NCBI GenBank assembly: GCA_020248405.1
Contig: JADCHQ010000008.1
Span: forward strand, 123,103-187,102
Length of the DNA: 64,000 nt
From: Rhodocyclaceae bacterium
Lineage (GTDB): Bacteria > Pseudomonadota > Gammaproteobacteria > Burkholderiales > Ga0077523
Reading direction: 5' to 3'
This document shows, in pieces, positions 1 to 9,989 of this stretch. The notes beneath the pieces are model-generated. The model was not told the origin of the DNA and searched no databases. It saw only the letters and a program-made list of their open reading frames with translations. The translations under genes and the position numbers were made by a program. Each line of letters begins with the position of its first letter. Within the stretch, counting starts at the first letter, position 1.

Positions 1-3000
1 GCCGCCGTCCACCGCCGGGGCCAGGGCCACCAGCAGGTTCACGGCCCACAGGTCGATGACGCCGGACTTCATGTTCTGCGGCCACACGGCGAACTCCACC
101 CGCCCGGAACCGAAGCGCAGGATGTCGGAGAGGTAGCGCGCCCGGGAATCCACGTCCACGCGCAGGCTGAAGCGGCCGGCCAAGTCGGTGCCGGGCTTGA
201 GGCGCCGCGCCAGGATGCCGTAGTCGAACCGGTTCACGCGCATGTGCGTGCCGGCCTTCACGTCGGTGTCGGTGGGCTCGTAGTAGAGGGACAGCTCCGC
301 CGCGCCCCCGGGAATGTTCACCAGCGCCGGGCCCAGGGTGGCGCGGCCCTTTTCCAGGGTCGCCTCGAAACTGCCGCTGCCCAGCCGGTCGGCGCCGGAG
401 AGCACCTCGTCCACCTTCACGGTGAGGGTGGCGTTCTGGCGGCGCAGGGCCGCGGGGCTCAGCATCTTCTCCGCCTCGTTGCTTGCCTCGCGGGCCTTCG
501 CCTTGATCTCCTCCAGGCCCAGGGGTTTCTCGTCGGGCTTGGGAGGCTTCTTCTCCACTGGCGACCACTCCTTGAGGGGGAAGTCGTCCAGTTGGATGCG
601 CGGCGCCGTCAGCGCCACCTGAATGCGCGGCGGCACGGCGGTGGTGTCCAGCCGCCCCCGGCCGTCCAGGCGGCTGCTGCCCACCTGCACCGTGAGGTTG
701 GGCACTTCGTAGCCTGAGGCGCCCATGCGCAGCTTACCCGCCAGGCGCCACGGCCCCCAGGGCGGCAGGTCGGTGCGCGTGAGCCGGTCCAGGGTGTCGA
801 AGGACGGGCCGCCCATGTCCAGCTCGAGTTCCACGTCGCCTTCGCCCAGGGGCCGGGCGATGGTGCCGTTGAGGGCCAGGCGCGTCTGGGCCGCCTCGGC
901 GCCGAAGCGGAAGCTCACCGGGCGGGCAGGGTCCGCCAGCACGGCGGCCGGCGCGGTCTCCAGGTCGAGCTTCACCGGGATGCCGTCGATGGCGCCGGCC
1001 AGGTCCAGGCGTACCGGCTTGCCCGGGTCGGCACGCAGTTCGCCGCGCTCCAGCGCCACCCGCACCTCGGCGCGGGTGTTGGGGTCGCGCACCGTCAGCC
1101 GCCCGCCCTCCACGTTGCCCAGCAGGGACGACTGGGCCAGCATGTCGCCCAGCAGGCTGGCGCGCGCCTGCACGAAGACGCGCAGCGCCGCCACCGAGGC
1201 GTCCAGGTCGCGCGCCAGGCCCAGCTCGCGCAGGATGCGGCCCGCCTCCACGTTTTCCGCGAACAGCCACAGCGAGCCGGAGGGCACCTCGCCGCGCAGG
1301 TCGAGAGACACGGCGCCGCGCAGCGGCGTGGCCGCCACCCGCGCGGCGAAGGTAGAGGGCTGCATGGCCCCCTCGCGGATACGGCCGTCGAAGGCGATAT
1401 CTCCCGCGTCCAGTGGCGCGCCTGCCACGCGCTTCACCCGCACCGCCACGTCGGCGTCGGTCAGGTCCACGCCCTTGGGCAGGATGGGAATCTGGAGCAC
1501 GGGGCGCGCGGGTTCGGCGGGCGTGGTCTTGGGCCTGGGCACGGGCGGCGGCGCTAGCTGCGCCAGTTCGCCCAGGTCGATGGTCTCGGCGTTGAGCGAC
1601 AGAGTCACCAGCGGCGAGGCCCCGCGCAGGCCGGTGCGGGCCAGCTGCGCCCACAGCCGGGTGCGGCCGGCGCGGGCCTCGAAGTCATCCAGCCGCCAAG
1701 CGTCCAGGGTCATGCGGGCGCGGCCCGACAGCGACAGGGGAGCGTCGGAGCCGGCCTTGAGCCCCAGCCAGCCCGCCACCTGGTCGGCCCGCGGCGCGCT
1801 CAGCGAGAACCGCAACTTGGGGCCCGTATCGGCGGAGGGTTCCTGCAGCCGTCCCTCCAGACGGGCCATCACGGGCCCCGAGCGCAGTTCCAGGGCGATG
1901 GGACTGCCCACCTGTTCGAGGCTTTCGGCCAGGCTGCCGCCGCGCAGGGTGGCGGTGAAGGGCTTGTCCAGCAGGGCGCCGCGCACCTCGGCGCCCAGCG
2001 GCTTGCCGGGCGGCAGGCGCAGCGCGAAACGCTGCAGGTCGAATCGCACGGGTGTGCCGCCCGCCACGTTGCCGTAGGACAGGCGCCCGCGCTCCACCGC
2101 AAGCGCCGCGTCGAGGCTCTTCACCAGTTCGGCGCCCTGGTCGCCGGTGGCGCTCACCCGCAGGTCGAGGCGGCCGAGTTGGCCCTCCACCCCAGGCAAG
2201 CCCAGCAGCAGCGCGGCCAGCCCGCCCAGCGGCGAGTCGCGGGTGCCAAGACGCAGAGCGAAGCGCGGCGGGTCGGCGGCTGCGTCCATGTCCACCCCGC
2301 CTTCCAGCGCCACGCCCGTGACCGTGGCCGCCATGGGCACCGACAGCCGTCCGGCCTCGAGGCGCACGGCGAGGCGGGCATCCCTGACCTCGCCCGGAAG
2401 GCTCAACCACTGGTCCACGGCCACCGACACATCCACGTCCACGTCGCGCAGCGCCTTGAGCGAAAAGGTGGCGGCATTCAGTTCGCGGATGGTGTCGCGC
2501 AGGCTGGCCGGGTCCTGCTCCGGCGTGGGCGAGTCACTGATGAAGGGCCGCAGGTCAAGGCTCTCCACCTGCAACCGGCCGGTGATGCGCCGTCGGCCCC
2601 CCTTGTCACCGAAGGCCAACTCTCCCGCGGCACGGGTGCGGCCCATGATGGCAGTGAACTGTTCGAGGACCACACTGCCGGGGGCGAAGCGCACCCGGCC
2701 CGCCAGTGCGGTGACGCCGACTTTCGGCAATGTGGTCTGCAGCAGCCGCTCCACCTGCTCCAGGTTTTCCGTGCCCACGCCGAACTGCACCTCGCCGCTG
2801 GTGCCGAGCACGCTGCCGCGCAACGCCAGCGCCGTGCCGAGGAAGTCCACGTGGACGCTGAAGGGCCAGGGGTGCGCAGGAGAGATGAGCTCCGCCAGCG
2901 GCGCCCCTTCCACCGCTACTGCGTAGGGGTGGGTTTTCTCCACGCGGCCCTTCAGCGCGAGCTTCACAGGACCCTTGGCAGGCGACTCGCCCGTGGCGCT

Positions 3001-3633
3001 GTCCAGGTCGAACCAGTGGCTGCGACCGCTCGGCTCCACGTATTCCACCGACACGCGTTCCAGCGTGAGGCGGGCTAGGTCTAGGTTGACCGGCGGCACC
3101 GTCATGGGGGTTTCGGGGTCGGCTGGCTTCGCGGGGGGCGTGGTCTCATTGCTCGCGCCTAGGGACAGGGCCCAGTTGGCCGAGCCGTCGGCGCCTCGCA
3201 CCAGGCGCACCTTTACGTCGGAGCCCATGAGCTCGTCCACCCGCAGGCGCTTGCCCATGAGCTGCCACAGGTCCAGGGCGAGACGTGCCTCGCCCAGCCG
3301 CGCCAGGGTGCCGGTGTCGAAGCCGCCCGGGTCGGCGATTTCGAGACCGCCCACCCGCAGCCTGGGCCGGGCCGAGACCGTCAGGGTGGCGGGGCCCTCG
3401 AAGCGCACCTGGCGGCCGATGGCCGCGCCCATGTCGGCGGCCAGCCGCGCGCGCAGGAAGCCCGCATCCAGGTCGATGCCCACCACTAGCACGTAGGCGA
3501 TGGCGGCGAGCAGCAACGCCACCAGCGCGCCGGTGGCGAACAAGGCGCGCAGCGCCCAGCGCACCGCAGTGTGGCCTTGGCGCTGTACCCGTGGCAGGAC
3601 TCGGGCGAGGAAGGCGGGCAGGCGCGGCGTCAT
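1..3633 (-). CDS. AsmA-family protein (3' end beyond window)
   Basis: The frame is open from an ATG at 3633 to the window edge, giving 1211 visible residues. An N-terminal membrane anchor (about residues 28-50, rich in Ala/Leu/Val) is followed by an AsmA-like start in which a long beta-rich periplasmic region begins (DLDAGFLRARLAADMGAAIG). The last visible stretch contains AVWPQNMKSGVIDLWAVNLL, resembling the conserved C-terminal AsmA block, so probably only a short tail is missing. The family is inner-membrane anchored and has been linked to outer-membrane homeostasis and phospholipid transport between membranes. It is divergent from the gene at 3740, with a 106-bp shared upstream region. 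The family call is firm; the specific paralogue (AsmA, YhdP-like or other) is not resolved. Confidence 0.85.
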   Translation of the reverse strand, partial: MTPRLPAFLARVLPRVQRQGHTAVRWALRALFATGALVALLLAAIAYVLVVGIDLDAGFLRARLAADMGAAIGRQVRFEGPATLTVSARPRLRVGGLEIADPGGFDTGTLARLGEARLALDLWQLMGKRLRVDELMGSDVKVRLVRGADGSANWALSLGASNETTPPAKPADPETPMTVPPVNLDLARLTLERVSVEYVEPSGRSHWFDLDSATGESPAKGPVKLALKGRVEKTHPYAVAVEGAPLAELISPAHPWPFSVHVDFLGTALALRGSVLGTSGEVQFGVGTENLEQVERLLQTTLPKVGVTALAGRVRFAPGSVVLEQFTAIMGRTRAAGELAFGDKGGRRRITGRLQVESLDLRPFISDSPTPEQDPASLRDTIRELNAATFSLKALRDVDVDVSVAVDQWLSLPGEVRDARLAVRLEAGRLSVPMAATVTGVALEGGVDMDAAADPPRFALRLGTRDSPLGGLAALLLGLPGVEGQLGRLDLRVSATGDQGAELVKSLDAALAVERGRLSYGNVAGGTPVRFDLQRFALRLPPGKPLGAEVRGALLDKPFTATLRGGSLAESLEQVGSPIALELRSGPVMARLEGRLQEPSADTGPKLRFSLSAPRADQVAGWLGLKAGSDAPLSLSGRARMTLDAWRLDDFEARAGRTRLWAQLARTGLRGASPLVTLSLNAETIDLGELAQLAPPPVPRPKTTPAEPARPVLQIPILPKGVDLTDADVAVRVKRVAGAPLDAGDIAFDGRIREGAMQPSTFAARVAATPLRGAVSLDLRGEVPSGSLWLFAENVEAGRILRELGLARDLDASVAALRVFVQARASLLGDMLAQSSLLGNVEGGRLTVRDPNTRAEVRVALERGELRADPGKPVRLDLAGAIDGIPVKLDLETAPAAVLADPARPVSFRFGAEAAQTRLALNGTIARPLGEGDVELELDMGGPSFDTLDRLTRTDLPPWGPWRLAGKLRMGASGYEVPNLTVQVGSSRLDGRGRLDTTAVPPRIQVALTAPRIQLDDFPLKEWSPVEKKPPKPDEKPLGLEEIKAKAREASNEAEKMLSPAALRRQNATLTVKVDEVLSGADRLGSGSFEATLEKGRATLGPALVNIPGGAAELSLYYEPTDTDVKAGTHMRVNRFDYGILARRLKPGTDLAGRFSLRVDVDSRARYLSDILRFGSGRVEFAVWPQNMKSGVIDLWAVNLLVALAPAVDGG

Positions 3634-3739
3634 GGGGCGTGGGGGAGCTTCGGAGAGTTCGAACAATACAGTGCCACCGCGCGCTTGTGAGGTAGGGCCG
3701 CTTGCCCGATGATCGCGTCATGACAACAGGAGGCATGAG

Positions 3740-4144
3740 ATGAATCTGCGTTACTGGTGGTTTTGCGTGTTGCTGTGGGCGCCCGTGGCGGGTGCGGTGG
3801 ACTGGGTCGTGGTGGGGCAGGATGCCGAGACCATCCATTACGTGGACCCCGACTCGCTCGCGCGCGACGGCGACGTGGTGCGGTTGTCCAAGCGCGCCCT
3901 GTACCGCGATCCCCAGCCCATCGGCGACACGCCCGGCCTGCCCCTGATCCGCGAGTCGGTGGGCGTGGTGGAGTGCGACTGCCTGCGCCTGCAGCACCGC
4001 GCCGTGTCCATCCGCCTGATTTCCGATGACAGCCGGGAGCTCTGGAACTCCGGTGACATGAAGCGCATTTGGGAGACGGTGGATGCCGGGTCGCCGGGCC
4101 GCGCCACCCTCGACTATGCGTGCGCGCGCACCGCGCAGCGCTGA
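3740..4144 (+). CDS. Surface-adhesin protein E-like small secreted protein
   Basis: This 134-residue protein has a short N-terminal signal-like segment (about residues 1-18, ending AGA) and then a compact domain. A pattern of WVVVGQDAETIHYVDPDSL and a later E-C-D-C segment resembles the surface-adhesin E / CNP-type domain found in many small betaproteobacterial exported proteins. A strong ribosome site AGGAGG at 3728-3733 lies 6 bases before ATG 3740, which rules out the ATG at 3735 because that frame stops at once. Two cysteines separated by one residue (about 74 and 76) may bond or bind metal. Function is unknown. It lies just upstream of the macroglobulin gene, but the 49-bp gap does not prove co-transcription. 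Confidence 0.6.
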   Translation: MNLRYWWFCVLLWAPVAGAVDWVVVGQDAETIHYVDPDSLARDGDVVRLSKRALYRDPQPIGDTPGLPLIRESVGVVECDCLRLQHRAVSIRLISDDSRELWNSGDMKRIWETVDAGSPGRATLDYACARTAQR

Positions 4145-4193
4145 ACGCCGCGCCGCCCTGACGCCGTTCGATCCTTTCTCGCGGGGTTTCCCC

Positions 4194-7100
4194 ATGCGCG
4201 CTCTGTTGATTTGTTTTTTTGCCGGTATCGCGGCCACGGCGCCCGCCCACGCCTCGCGGGTGGATAGCTTCTCGCCCCAGGGCGAAGTGAAGCAGGTGCG
4301 CCAGGCCGCGGCGGTGTTCGCCGCGCCCATGGTGGCTTTCGGTGATCCGCGGCTGGCCGACCCCTTCGAGGTGGATTGCCCGGTGCCGGGCACGGGCCGC
4401 TGGGTGGATGGGCGGCGCTGGGTGTGGGATTTCGAACGCGACCTGCCCGCGGGCGTGCGCTGCCGCTTCAGCCTGCACGAGGGCACGCTCACCCTCGATG
4501 GCCAGCCGGTGACGCCGGCGCGCTTCGAGTTCGACACCGGCGGGCCCGCCATCCGCGAGTCGCTGCCCTGGGAGGGCGACGAGGGCATCGACGAGAACCA
4601 GGCCTTCCTGCTGGGCCTGGACGCGCCGGCCTCCGCCGAGACGGTGGAGGCAGGCGCCTGGTGCGACGTGGCCGGCCGGCCCGAGCGCATCCCCGTGCGG
4701 GTGATCACCGGAGGCGAGCGCAAGGCCATCCTGGAGCGTCGTGGCGATTTCCTGTCGCGCTTCGTGCAGGCCCTGGGGGCTGGCAGCGACCTGCAGCGCT
4801 TGCTGCGCGCCAAGGACTACGGTCGCCTGCCGCTGGTGGTGCTGGCCTGCCGGTCCCGGTTGCCCAACGAGGCGGCGGTGAAGCTGGTGTGGGGCCGAGG
4901 CATCGTTGCCGAGGGCAGCGGCGTGCCCACGCGCCAGGATCAGGCACTGGCCTTCCGCGTGCGCCGCGCGTTTACGGCGCGCCTGACTTGCGAGCGTACC
5001 AATGCCGCTGCGGGCTGCATTCCGGTATTGCCGGTGCGCTTGGAGTTCACCGCTCCGGTGGCCGTGGCGTTGGCGGAGCGGGTGCGGTTGCGCGGCCCGG
5101 GCGGCGCGTTGGTGCGCCCGAAGCTGGCCCGGGAGGCCCGCGAGTCGGGCTTCGTGGAGGCGCTTGAATTCCCCGCGCCGCTGCCCGAGGACACCCAGTG
5201 GCAGCTGGTGCTGCCCGAGGGCATCACCGATGATGCGGGACGGCCGCTGGCAAACGCCGCGCGCTTTCCGCTGACGGTACGCACCGAGGTGGCGCCGCCG
5301 CTGGCCAAGTTCGCGGCGCGCTTCGGCATCCTCGAACTCAATGCCGACCCTGCCCTGCCCATCACGCTACGCAACGTGGAGGCCGGCCTGGCGGGCAAGC
5401 GGTTTGCAGGCGGGGAGGGGGCTGCCCTGGAAGCCCGCGCGCTGCGGGTGGACTCGCCGCGCCAGATCGTGGCGTGGCTGGCGCGCCTGGAGGCCGCCGT
5501 GGCGCGGTGGAATGCGGGCGAGGCAGTGGAGCAGGGGCCCGATGCCGAGGGCAAACCGCGGCCGCCCCTGCGGCGCGGCGAGGGCTACACCACCACCAGC
5601 ATATTTCGTCCTGGCGATCAGACTGCCAGCTTCACCCTGCCCAAGCCGGGCGGCGAACGCGCCTTCGAGGTGGTGGGCATCCCCCTGCGGCAGCCAGGAC
5701 TGCACGTGGTGGAGGTGGTGAGCCCGCGCCTCGGCCAGGCGCTGCTCAAGGACGGCAAGCCCTATCACGTGTCGGCCGCGGCGCTGGTCACCAACCTGGC
5801 GGTGCATTTCAAGCACGGGCGCGAGTCGTCCCTGGTGTGGGTCACCTCCCTGGATCGCGGCGAGCCGGTGGCCGGCGCGGAGGTCAACGTGCAGGACTGC
5901 CGCGGAAACTCCTTTTTCAAGGGGCGCACCGGGCAGGACGGCGTGCTGCGGGTTCGCAGGGCGCTGCCGGCCCTCCAGGGGCTGCCCGGCTGCCTCGAGC
6001 AGTTCGACCGCCAGTTCTTCGTCACCGCCCGGCTGGGCGCCGACACCAGCTTCACCCTGTCGGGGTGGAGCGAGGGCATCGCCCTGTGGCGCTTCAATGT
6101 GCCGGTGGGCACGTGGAGCGGGCCTGACCTGTTCCACACGGTGTTCGATCGCACCCTGTTTCGCGCTGGCGAGACCGTGGGCATGAAGCACTTCATGCGC
6201 CGCCACACCTCTGCTGGCTTTGCGCTTCCCCCCCAGGGAAAGCGCCCCGTGCGCGTGGTGATCCGGCATGCGGGCAGCGACCAGACCTGGGAGCTGCCGT
6301 TGCGCTGGGATGGCGCGGGCATCGCCGAGGGCAGCTGGAAGGTGCCAAAGGATGCACGCACGGGCACCTACACCGTGACGCTGGCCGCGGCCGCGCGCGC
6401 CGCCATCAACACCTGGGTGGAGGGTACGGAGTCGGGAAGCTTCCGGGTGGAGGAATTCCGCGTGCCGGTGCTTAAAGCGCGCATCTCCGGGCCCGCCGGG
6501 GCGCAGGTGAACGCCACCGCGGTGGACCTGGGAGTCCAGCTCACCTATCTTTCTGGCGGCGGGGCCGGCCATCAGCGGGTGAAGGTGCGCGCGGCGCTGC
6601 AGCCCGCCAGCATCAGCTTTCCCGAACACGAGGGCGTCACTTTCGCCAATGGCGGCGTGGTGCAGGGACGTGCCGAGGACCCGGGCGCGCAGTGGGTGCC
6701 CCCGGTGGACGAGGAGGGCGAGCCGGTGAGCGCCGCCGGCCCCGCGGGCGAGGGCATCGTGCCGCTCAAGTCGCATGCCGCCACGCTGGACGCGGGTGGT
6801 GCGGCCACCGTGCGCCTGGACGGCCTGCCGCCGTCGGACAAGCCGCGCGACCTGGTGGCCGAGGTGGAATACTCCGACCCCAACGGCCAGATCCTTACCC
6901 GCGGCACCCGCGTGCGGCTGCTGCCCTCCGCGCTGCTGCTGGGCGTGAAGCCCGACGGCTGGGCGTTGTCGAAGGAGCGGTTGCGCGCCACGGTTTTGGC
7001 GCTGGATGCGGCCGGCCATCCCCAGGCCGACGCGGCGGTGGCGCTGGAGGTGTACGTGCGCGAGCACTACTCCCATCGCAAGCGGCTGATCGGCGGCTTC

Positions 7101-9989
7101 TACGCCCATGAGTCCTACACCGAAACCCGCCGGGTGGGCGAGCTGTGCCGCGGGCGCACCGATGCCCAGGGTCGCCTTGCCTGCGAGGCGGCCGCTCCGG
7201 CCACGGGCAACCTGGTGCTGGTGGCGCGGGCCGCCGACGCCGCGGGCAACCCATCGCTGGCCAGCGCCGAGGCGTGGGTCGCGGGCGAGGGCGACTGGTG
7301 GTTTGGCGGTAGCAACGACGACCGCATGGACCTGCTCCCCGAGCGCAAGCGCTACGAGCCGGGCGAGACGGCGGTGCTGCAGGTACGCGCGCCCTTCCGC
7401 CGCGCCAGCACGCTCGTCACGGTGGAGCGCGAGGGGGTGCTGGACGCCTTCGTCACGCGCCTGGAGGGCCGCGAGCCCGTGGTGCGCGTGCCGTTGCGCG
7501 GCAACTACGCCCCCAATGCCTTCGTGTCGGTGCTGGCGGTGCGCGGTCGCGTGGCCGAGCCCAGGGCCACCGCGCTCGTGGACCTGGCGCGGCCGGCGTT
7601 CCGCATGGGCATCGCCGAGCTGTCGGTGGGCTGGGCCGCCCACGAACTGAAGGTCAGGGTGATTCCCGAGCGCGACACCTTCCGGGTGCGCGAGCGCGCC
7701 CGCGTGGCCATCGAGGTGACGCGCGCAGACGGCACCCCGCTGCCGCCGGGCAGCGAGGTGGCGGTGGCGGCCGTGGACGAGGCGCTGCTCGAGCTGCAAC
7801 CCAACACCTCCTGGGAACTGCTCGAGGCGATGATGCAGCGCCGCGGCATCGAGGTGTCCACCGCCACCTCGGTGATGCAGGTGGTGGGCAAGCGCCACTT
7901 CGGCCGTAAGGCCCTGCCGGCCGGCGGTGGCGGCGGGCGCCAGAGCTCCCGCGAACTGTTCGACACCCTGCTCGCCTGGGAGCCGCGCCTGCCGCTCGAT
8001 GCGGCCGGCCGCGCGCAGATCGAGGTGCCGCTCAACGACTCGCTGAGCGCGTTTCGCGTGGTGGCGGTGGCGAGCGCCGGCAGGGGCCTGTTTGGCACCG
8101 GCCGCGCTGCGCTGCGCACCCGGCAGGACCTGTCGCTGCTGCCCGGGTTGCCGCCGGTGGTGCGAGAGGGCGACCGCTTCCGCGCCACGGTGACGGTGCG
8201 AAACGCTTCCGAGCGGCCCATGGATGCAGAGATCACCGCCGCGGCGGTGGTGCGTCCGGCGGGCGCGGCGCCGGCCCTGGAACCGCGGCGCGTGTCGCTG
8301 GCGCCGGGCGAGGCGCGCGACCTTTGGTGGGACGTGGCGGTGGCGCCTGGCACGGTGGCCATGGAGTGGTCCGTGGCGGCGCGGGAGGCTGGCGGAGAGG
8401 CGGCCGACGCGCTCAAGGTGTCGCAGAAGGTGGTGGCGGCGGTGCCGGTGAGCGTGCGGCAGGCCACGCTGCTGCAGCTCGAGGCGCCCGTGGCGATGCC
8501 CGTTGCGCAGCCTGCCGGGGCCTTGCCCGGGCGCGGCGGGGTGACGGTGCAGCTGCATGCCAGGCTCTCGGACGAGCTCTCCGGCGTGCGCGAGTGGATG
8601 GAGCGCTACCCCTACACCTGCCTGGAGCAGCGCGCCTCCCGGGCGGTAGCGCTGCGCGACGCGGGCCTGTGGGCGGGCCTGATGGGTGCGCTGCCCGCCC
8701 ATCTGGATCGGGACGGGCTGGCCATGTACTTCCCCACCATGCCGGAGGGTTCCGACACGCTCACCGCCTACCTGCTGTCGCTCGCCCACGAGGCGGGGTG
8801 GCAGATCCCGCAACCGGCGCTCGATCGCATGCTGGGCGGGCTGGAGCGCTTTGTGTCGGGCGAAATCTCGCGCCACGGCAGCCTGCCCACCGCCGACTTG
8901 GCGATCCGCAAGGTGGCGGCGCTGGACGCCCTCACGCGCTATCGCGACGCTCTCGAGCCGCGCCTGGCGGAGTCCGTTACCGTGGAGCCCAACCTGTGGC
9001 CCACCTCGGCGCTCATCGACTGGCTCGGCGTGACCTCGCGCTGGAGCACCCTGGCCCAGCGCGAGCAGCGCCGCGCCGAGGCACTCGCCGTGCTGCGCGC
9101 AAGGCTGGTCCTGCAGGGCACCACCCTGGGCTTCTCCACCGAGCGCAGCGACTATCTGTGGTGGCTCATGGTGTCGGGCGACGTGAACGCCAACCGTGCG
9201 CTGCTCGCCCTCATGGACGACCCTGCCTGGCGCGAGGACCTGCCACGGATGCTGCGCGGCGCCGTGGGCCGGCAGCAGCGCGGCGCGTGGAACACCACCG
9301 TGGCCAATGCCTGGGGGGTGCTGGCCCTGGAGCGCTTCGGGGCGGCCTTCGAGGCCGATCCGGTGGGCGGCGCCACCCTCGGCCGGCTCGGCGACGTCTC
9401 GCGCCGGGCGGACTGGAGCCCGGCGAAGAAGGATGCCGCGAGCCTGGCCTTCGACTGGCCCAGGGGCGGTGCCGGCGAGCTGCGCCTCGCGCACGAAGGC
9501 CTGGGCCGGCCCTGGGCCGTGGTGCAGAGCCGCGCCGCTCTTCCGCTGGAGGCGCCGCTGTGGGCGGGCTTCACGGTGCGACGGACGGTGGCGGGCCTCG
9601 ACGGGGCGTCGCCCTCGGCGCCGAAGCGCGGCGACGTGCTGCGCGTCACACTCGAGATGGAATCCCAGGGCGACATGTCCTGGGTGGTGCTGGACGATCC
9701 GATTCCCGCCGGCGCCTCCATCCTGGGCACGGGGCTCGGGGGCGATTCGGCATTGCTCGCTTCGGGCGAGCGTCGCCGGGGCTGGGTCTGGCCGGCCTTC
9801 GAGGAGCGCACTTTCGAGAGCTTTCGCGCTTACTGGAGCTTCGTTCCCAAGGGGCGCTGGAGCATCGAATACACCGTGCGCCTGAACAACCCGGGCAGCT
9901 TCGAGCTGCCAGCCACGCGGGTGGAGGCCATGTACGCGCCGGAGACCTTCGCGCTGTCGCCCAACCGCAGGATGCTCGTCGGTGAGTGA
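4194..9989 (+). CDS. Bacterial alpha-2-macroglobulin (YfhM-like)
   Basis: This 1931-residue protein is a periplasmic protease trap of the bacterial alpha-2-macroglobulin family. The thioester motif CLEQ is intact at residues 1476-1479, within YPYTCLEQRASRA. The N-terminus is an ordinary signal peptide (MRALLICFFAGIAATAPAHA), without the lipobox cysteine of the E. coli lipoprotein YfhM. The open frame extends further upstream, but ATG 4194 is chosen because it begins the signal peptide. Its stop overlaps the start of the following pbpC by 8 bases. The A2M-PBP1C pair is a known arrangement thought to couple protease trapping with peptidoglycan repair after envelope breach. Family call is very secure; the substrate proteases are unknown. 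Confidence 0.95.
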   Translation: MRALLICFFAGIAATAPAHASRVDSFSPQGEVKQVRQAAAVFAAPMVAFGDPRLADPFEVDCPVPGTGRWVDGRRWVWDFERDLPAGVRCRFSLHEGTLTLDGQPVTPARFEFDTGGPAIRESLPWEGDEGIDENQAFLLGLDAPASAETVEAGAWCDVAGRPERIPVRVITGGERKAILERRGDFLSRFVQALGAGSDLQRLLRAKDYGRLPLVVLACRSRLPNEAAVKLVWGRGIVAEGSGVPTRQDQALAFRVRRAFTARLTCERTNAAAGCIPVLPVRLEFTAPVAVALAERVRLRGPGGALVRPKLAREARESGFVEALEFPAPLPEDTQWQLVLPEGITDDAGRPLANAARFPLTVRTEVAPPLAKFAARFGILELNADPALPITLRNVEAGLAGKRFAGGEGAALEARALRVDSPRQIVAWLARLEAAVARWNAGEAVEQGPDAEGKPRPPLRRGEGYTTTSIFRPGDQTASFTLPKPGGERAFEVVGIPLRQPGLHVVEVVSPRLGQALLKDGKPYHVSAAALVTNLAVHFKHGRESSLVWVTSLDRGEPVAGAEVNVQDCRGNSFFKGRTGQDGVLRVRRALPALQGLPGCLEQFDRQFFVTARLGADTSFTLSGWSEGIALWRFNVPVGTWSGPDLFHTVFDRTLFRAGETVGMKHFMRRHTSAGFALPPQGKRPVRVVIRHAGSDQTWELPLRWDGAGIAEGSWKVPKDARTGTYTVTLAAAARAAINTWVEGTESGSFRVEEFRVPVLKARISGPAGAQVNATAVDLGVQLTYLSGGGAGHQRVKVRAALQPASISFPEHEGVTFANGGVVQGRAEDPGAQWVPPVDEEGEPVSAAGPAGEGIVPLKSHAATLDAGGAATVRLDGLPPSDKPRDLVAEVEYSDPNGQILTRGTRVRLLPSALLLGVKPDGWALSKERLRATVLALDAAGHPQADAAVALEVYVREHYSHRKRLIGGFYAHESYTETRRVGELCRGRTDAQGRLACEAAAPATGNLVLVARAADAAGNPSLASAEAWVAGEGDWWFGGSNDDRMDLLPERKRYEPGETAVLQVRAPFRRASTLVTVEREGVLDAFVTRLEGREPVVRVPLRGNYAPNAFVSVLAVRGRVAEPRATALVDLARPAFRMGIAELSVGWAAHELKVRVIPERDTFRVRERARVAIEVTRADGTPLPPGSEVAVAAVDEALLELQPNTSWELLEAMMQRRGIEVSTATSVMQVVGKRHFGRKALPAGGGGGRQSSRELFDTLLAWEPRLPLDAAGRAQIEVPLNDSLSAFRVVAVASAGRGLFGTGRAALRTRQDLSLLPGLPPVVREGDRFRATVTVRNASERPMDAEITAAAVVRPAGAAPALEPRRVSLAPGEARDLWWDVAVAPGTVAMEWSVAAREAGGEAADALKVSQKVVAAVPVSVRQATLLQLEAPVAMPVAQPAGALPGRGGVTVQLHARLSDELSGVREWMERYPYTCLEQRASRAVALRDAGLWAGLMGALPAHLDRDGLAMYFPTMPEGSDTLTAYLLSLAHEAGWQIPQPALDRMLGGLERFVSGEISRHGSLPTADLAIRKVAALDALTRYRDALEPRLAESVTVEPNLWPTSALIDWLGVTSRWSTLAQREQRRAEALAVLRARLVLQGTTLGFSTERSDYLWWLMVSGDVNANRALLALMDDPAWREDLPRMLRGAVGRQQRGAWNTTVANAWGVLALERFGAAFEADPVGGATLGRLGDVSRRADWSPAKKDAASLAFDWPRGGAGELRLAHEGLGRPWAVVQSRAALPLEAPLWAGFTVRRTVAGLDGASPSAPKRGDVLRVTLEMESQGDMSWVVLDDPIPAGASILGTGLGGDSALLASGERRRGWVWPAFEERTFESFRAYWSFVPKGRWSIEYTVRLNNPGSFELPATRVEAMYAPETFALSPNRRMLVGE

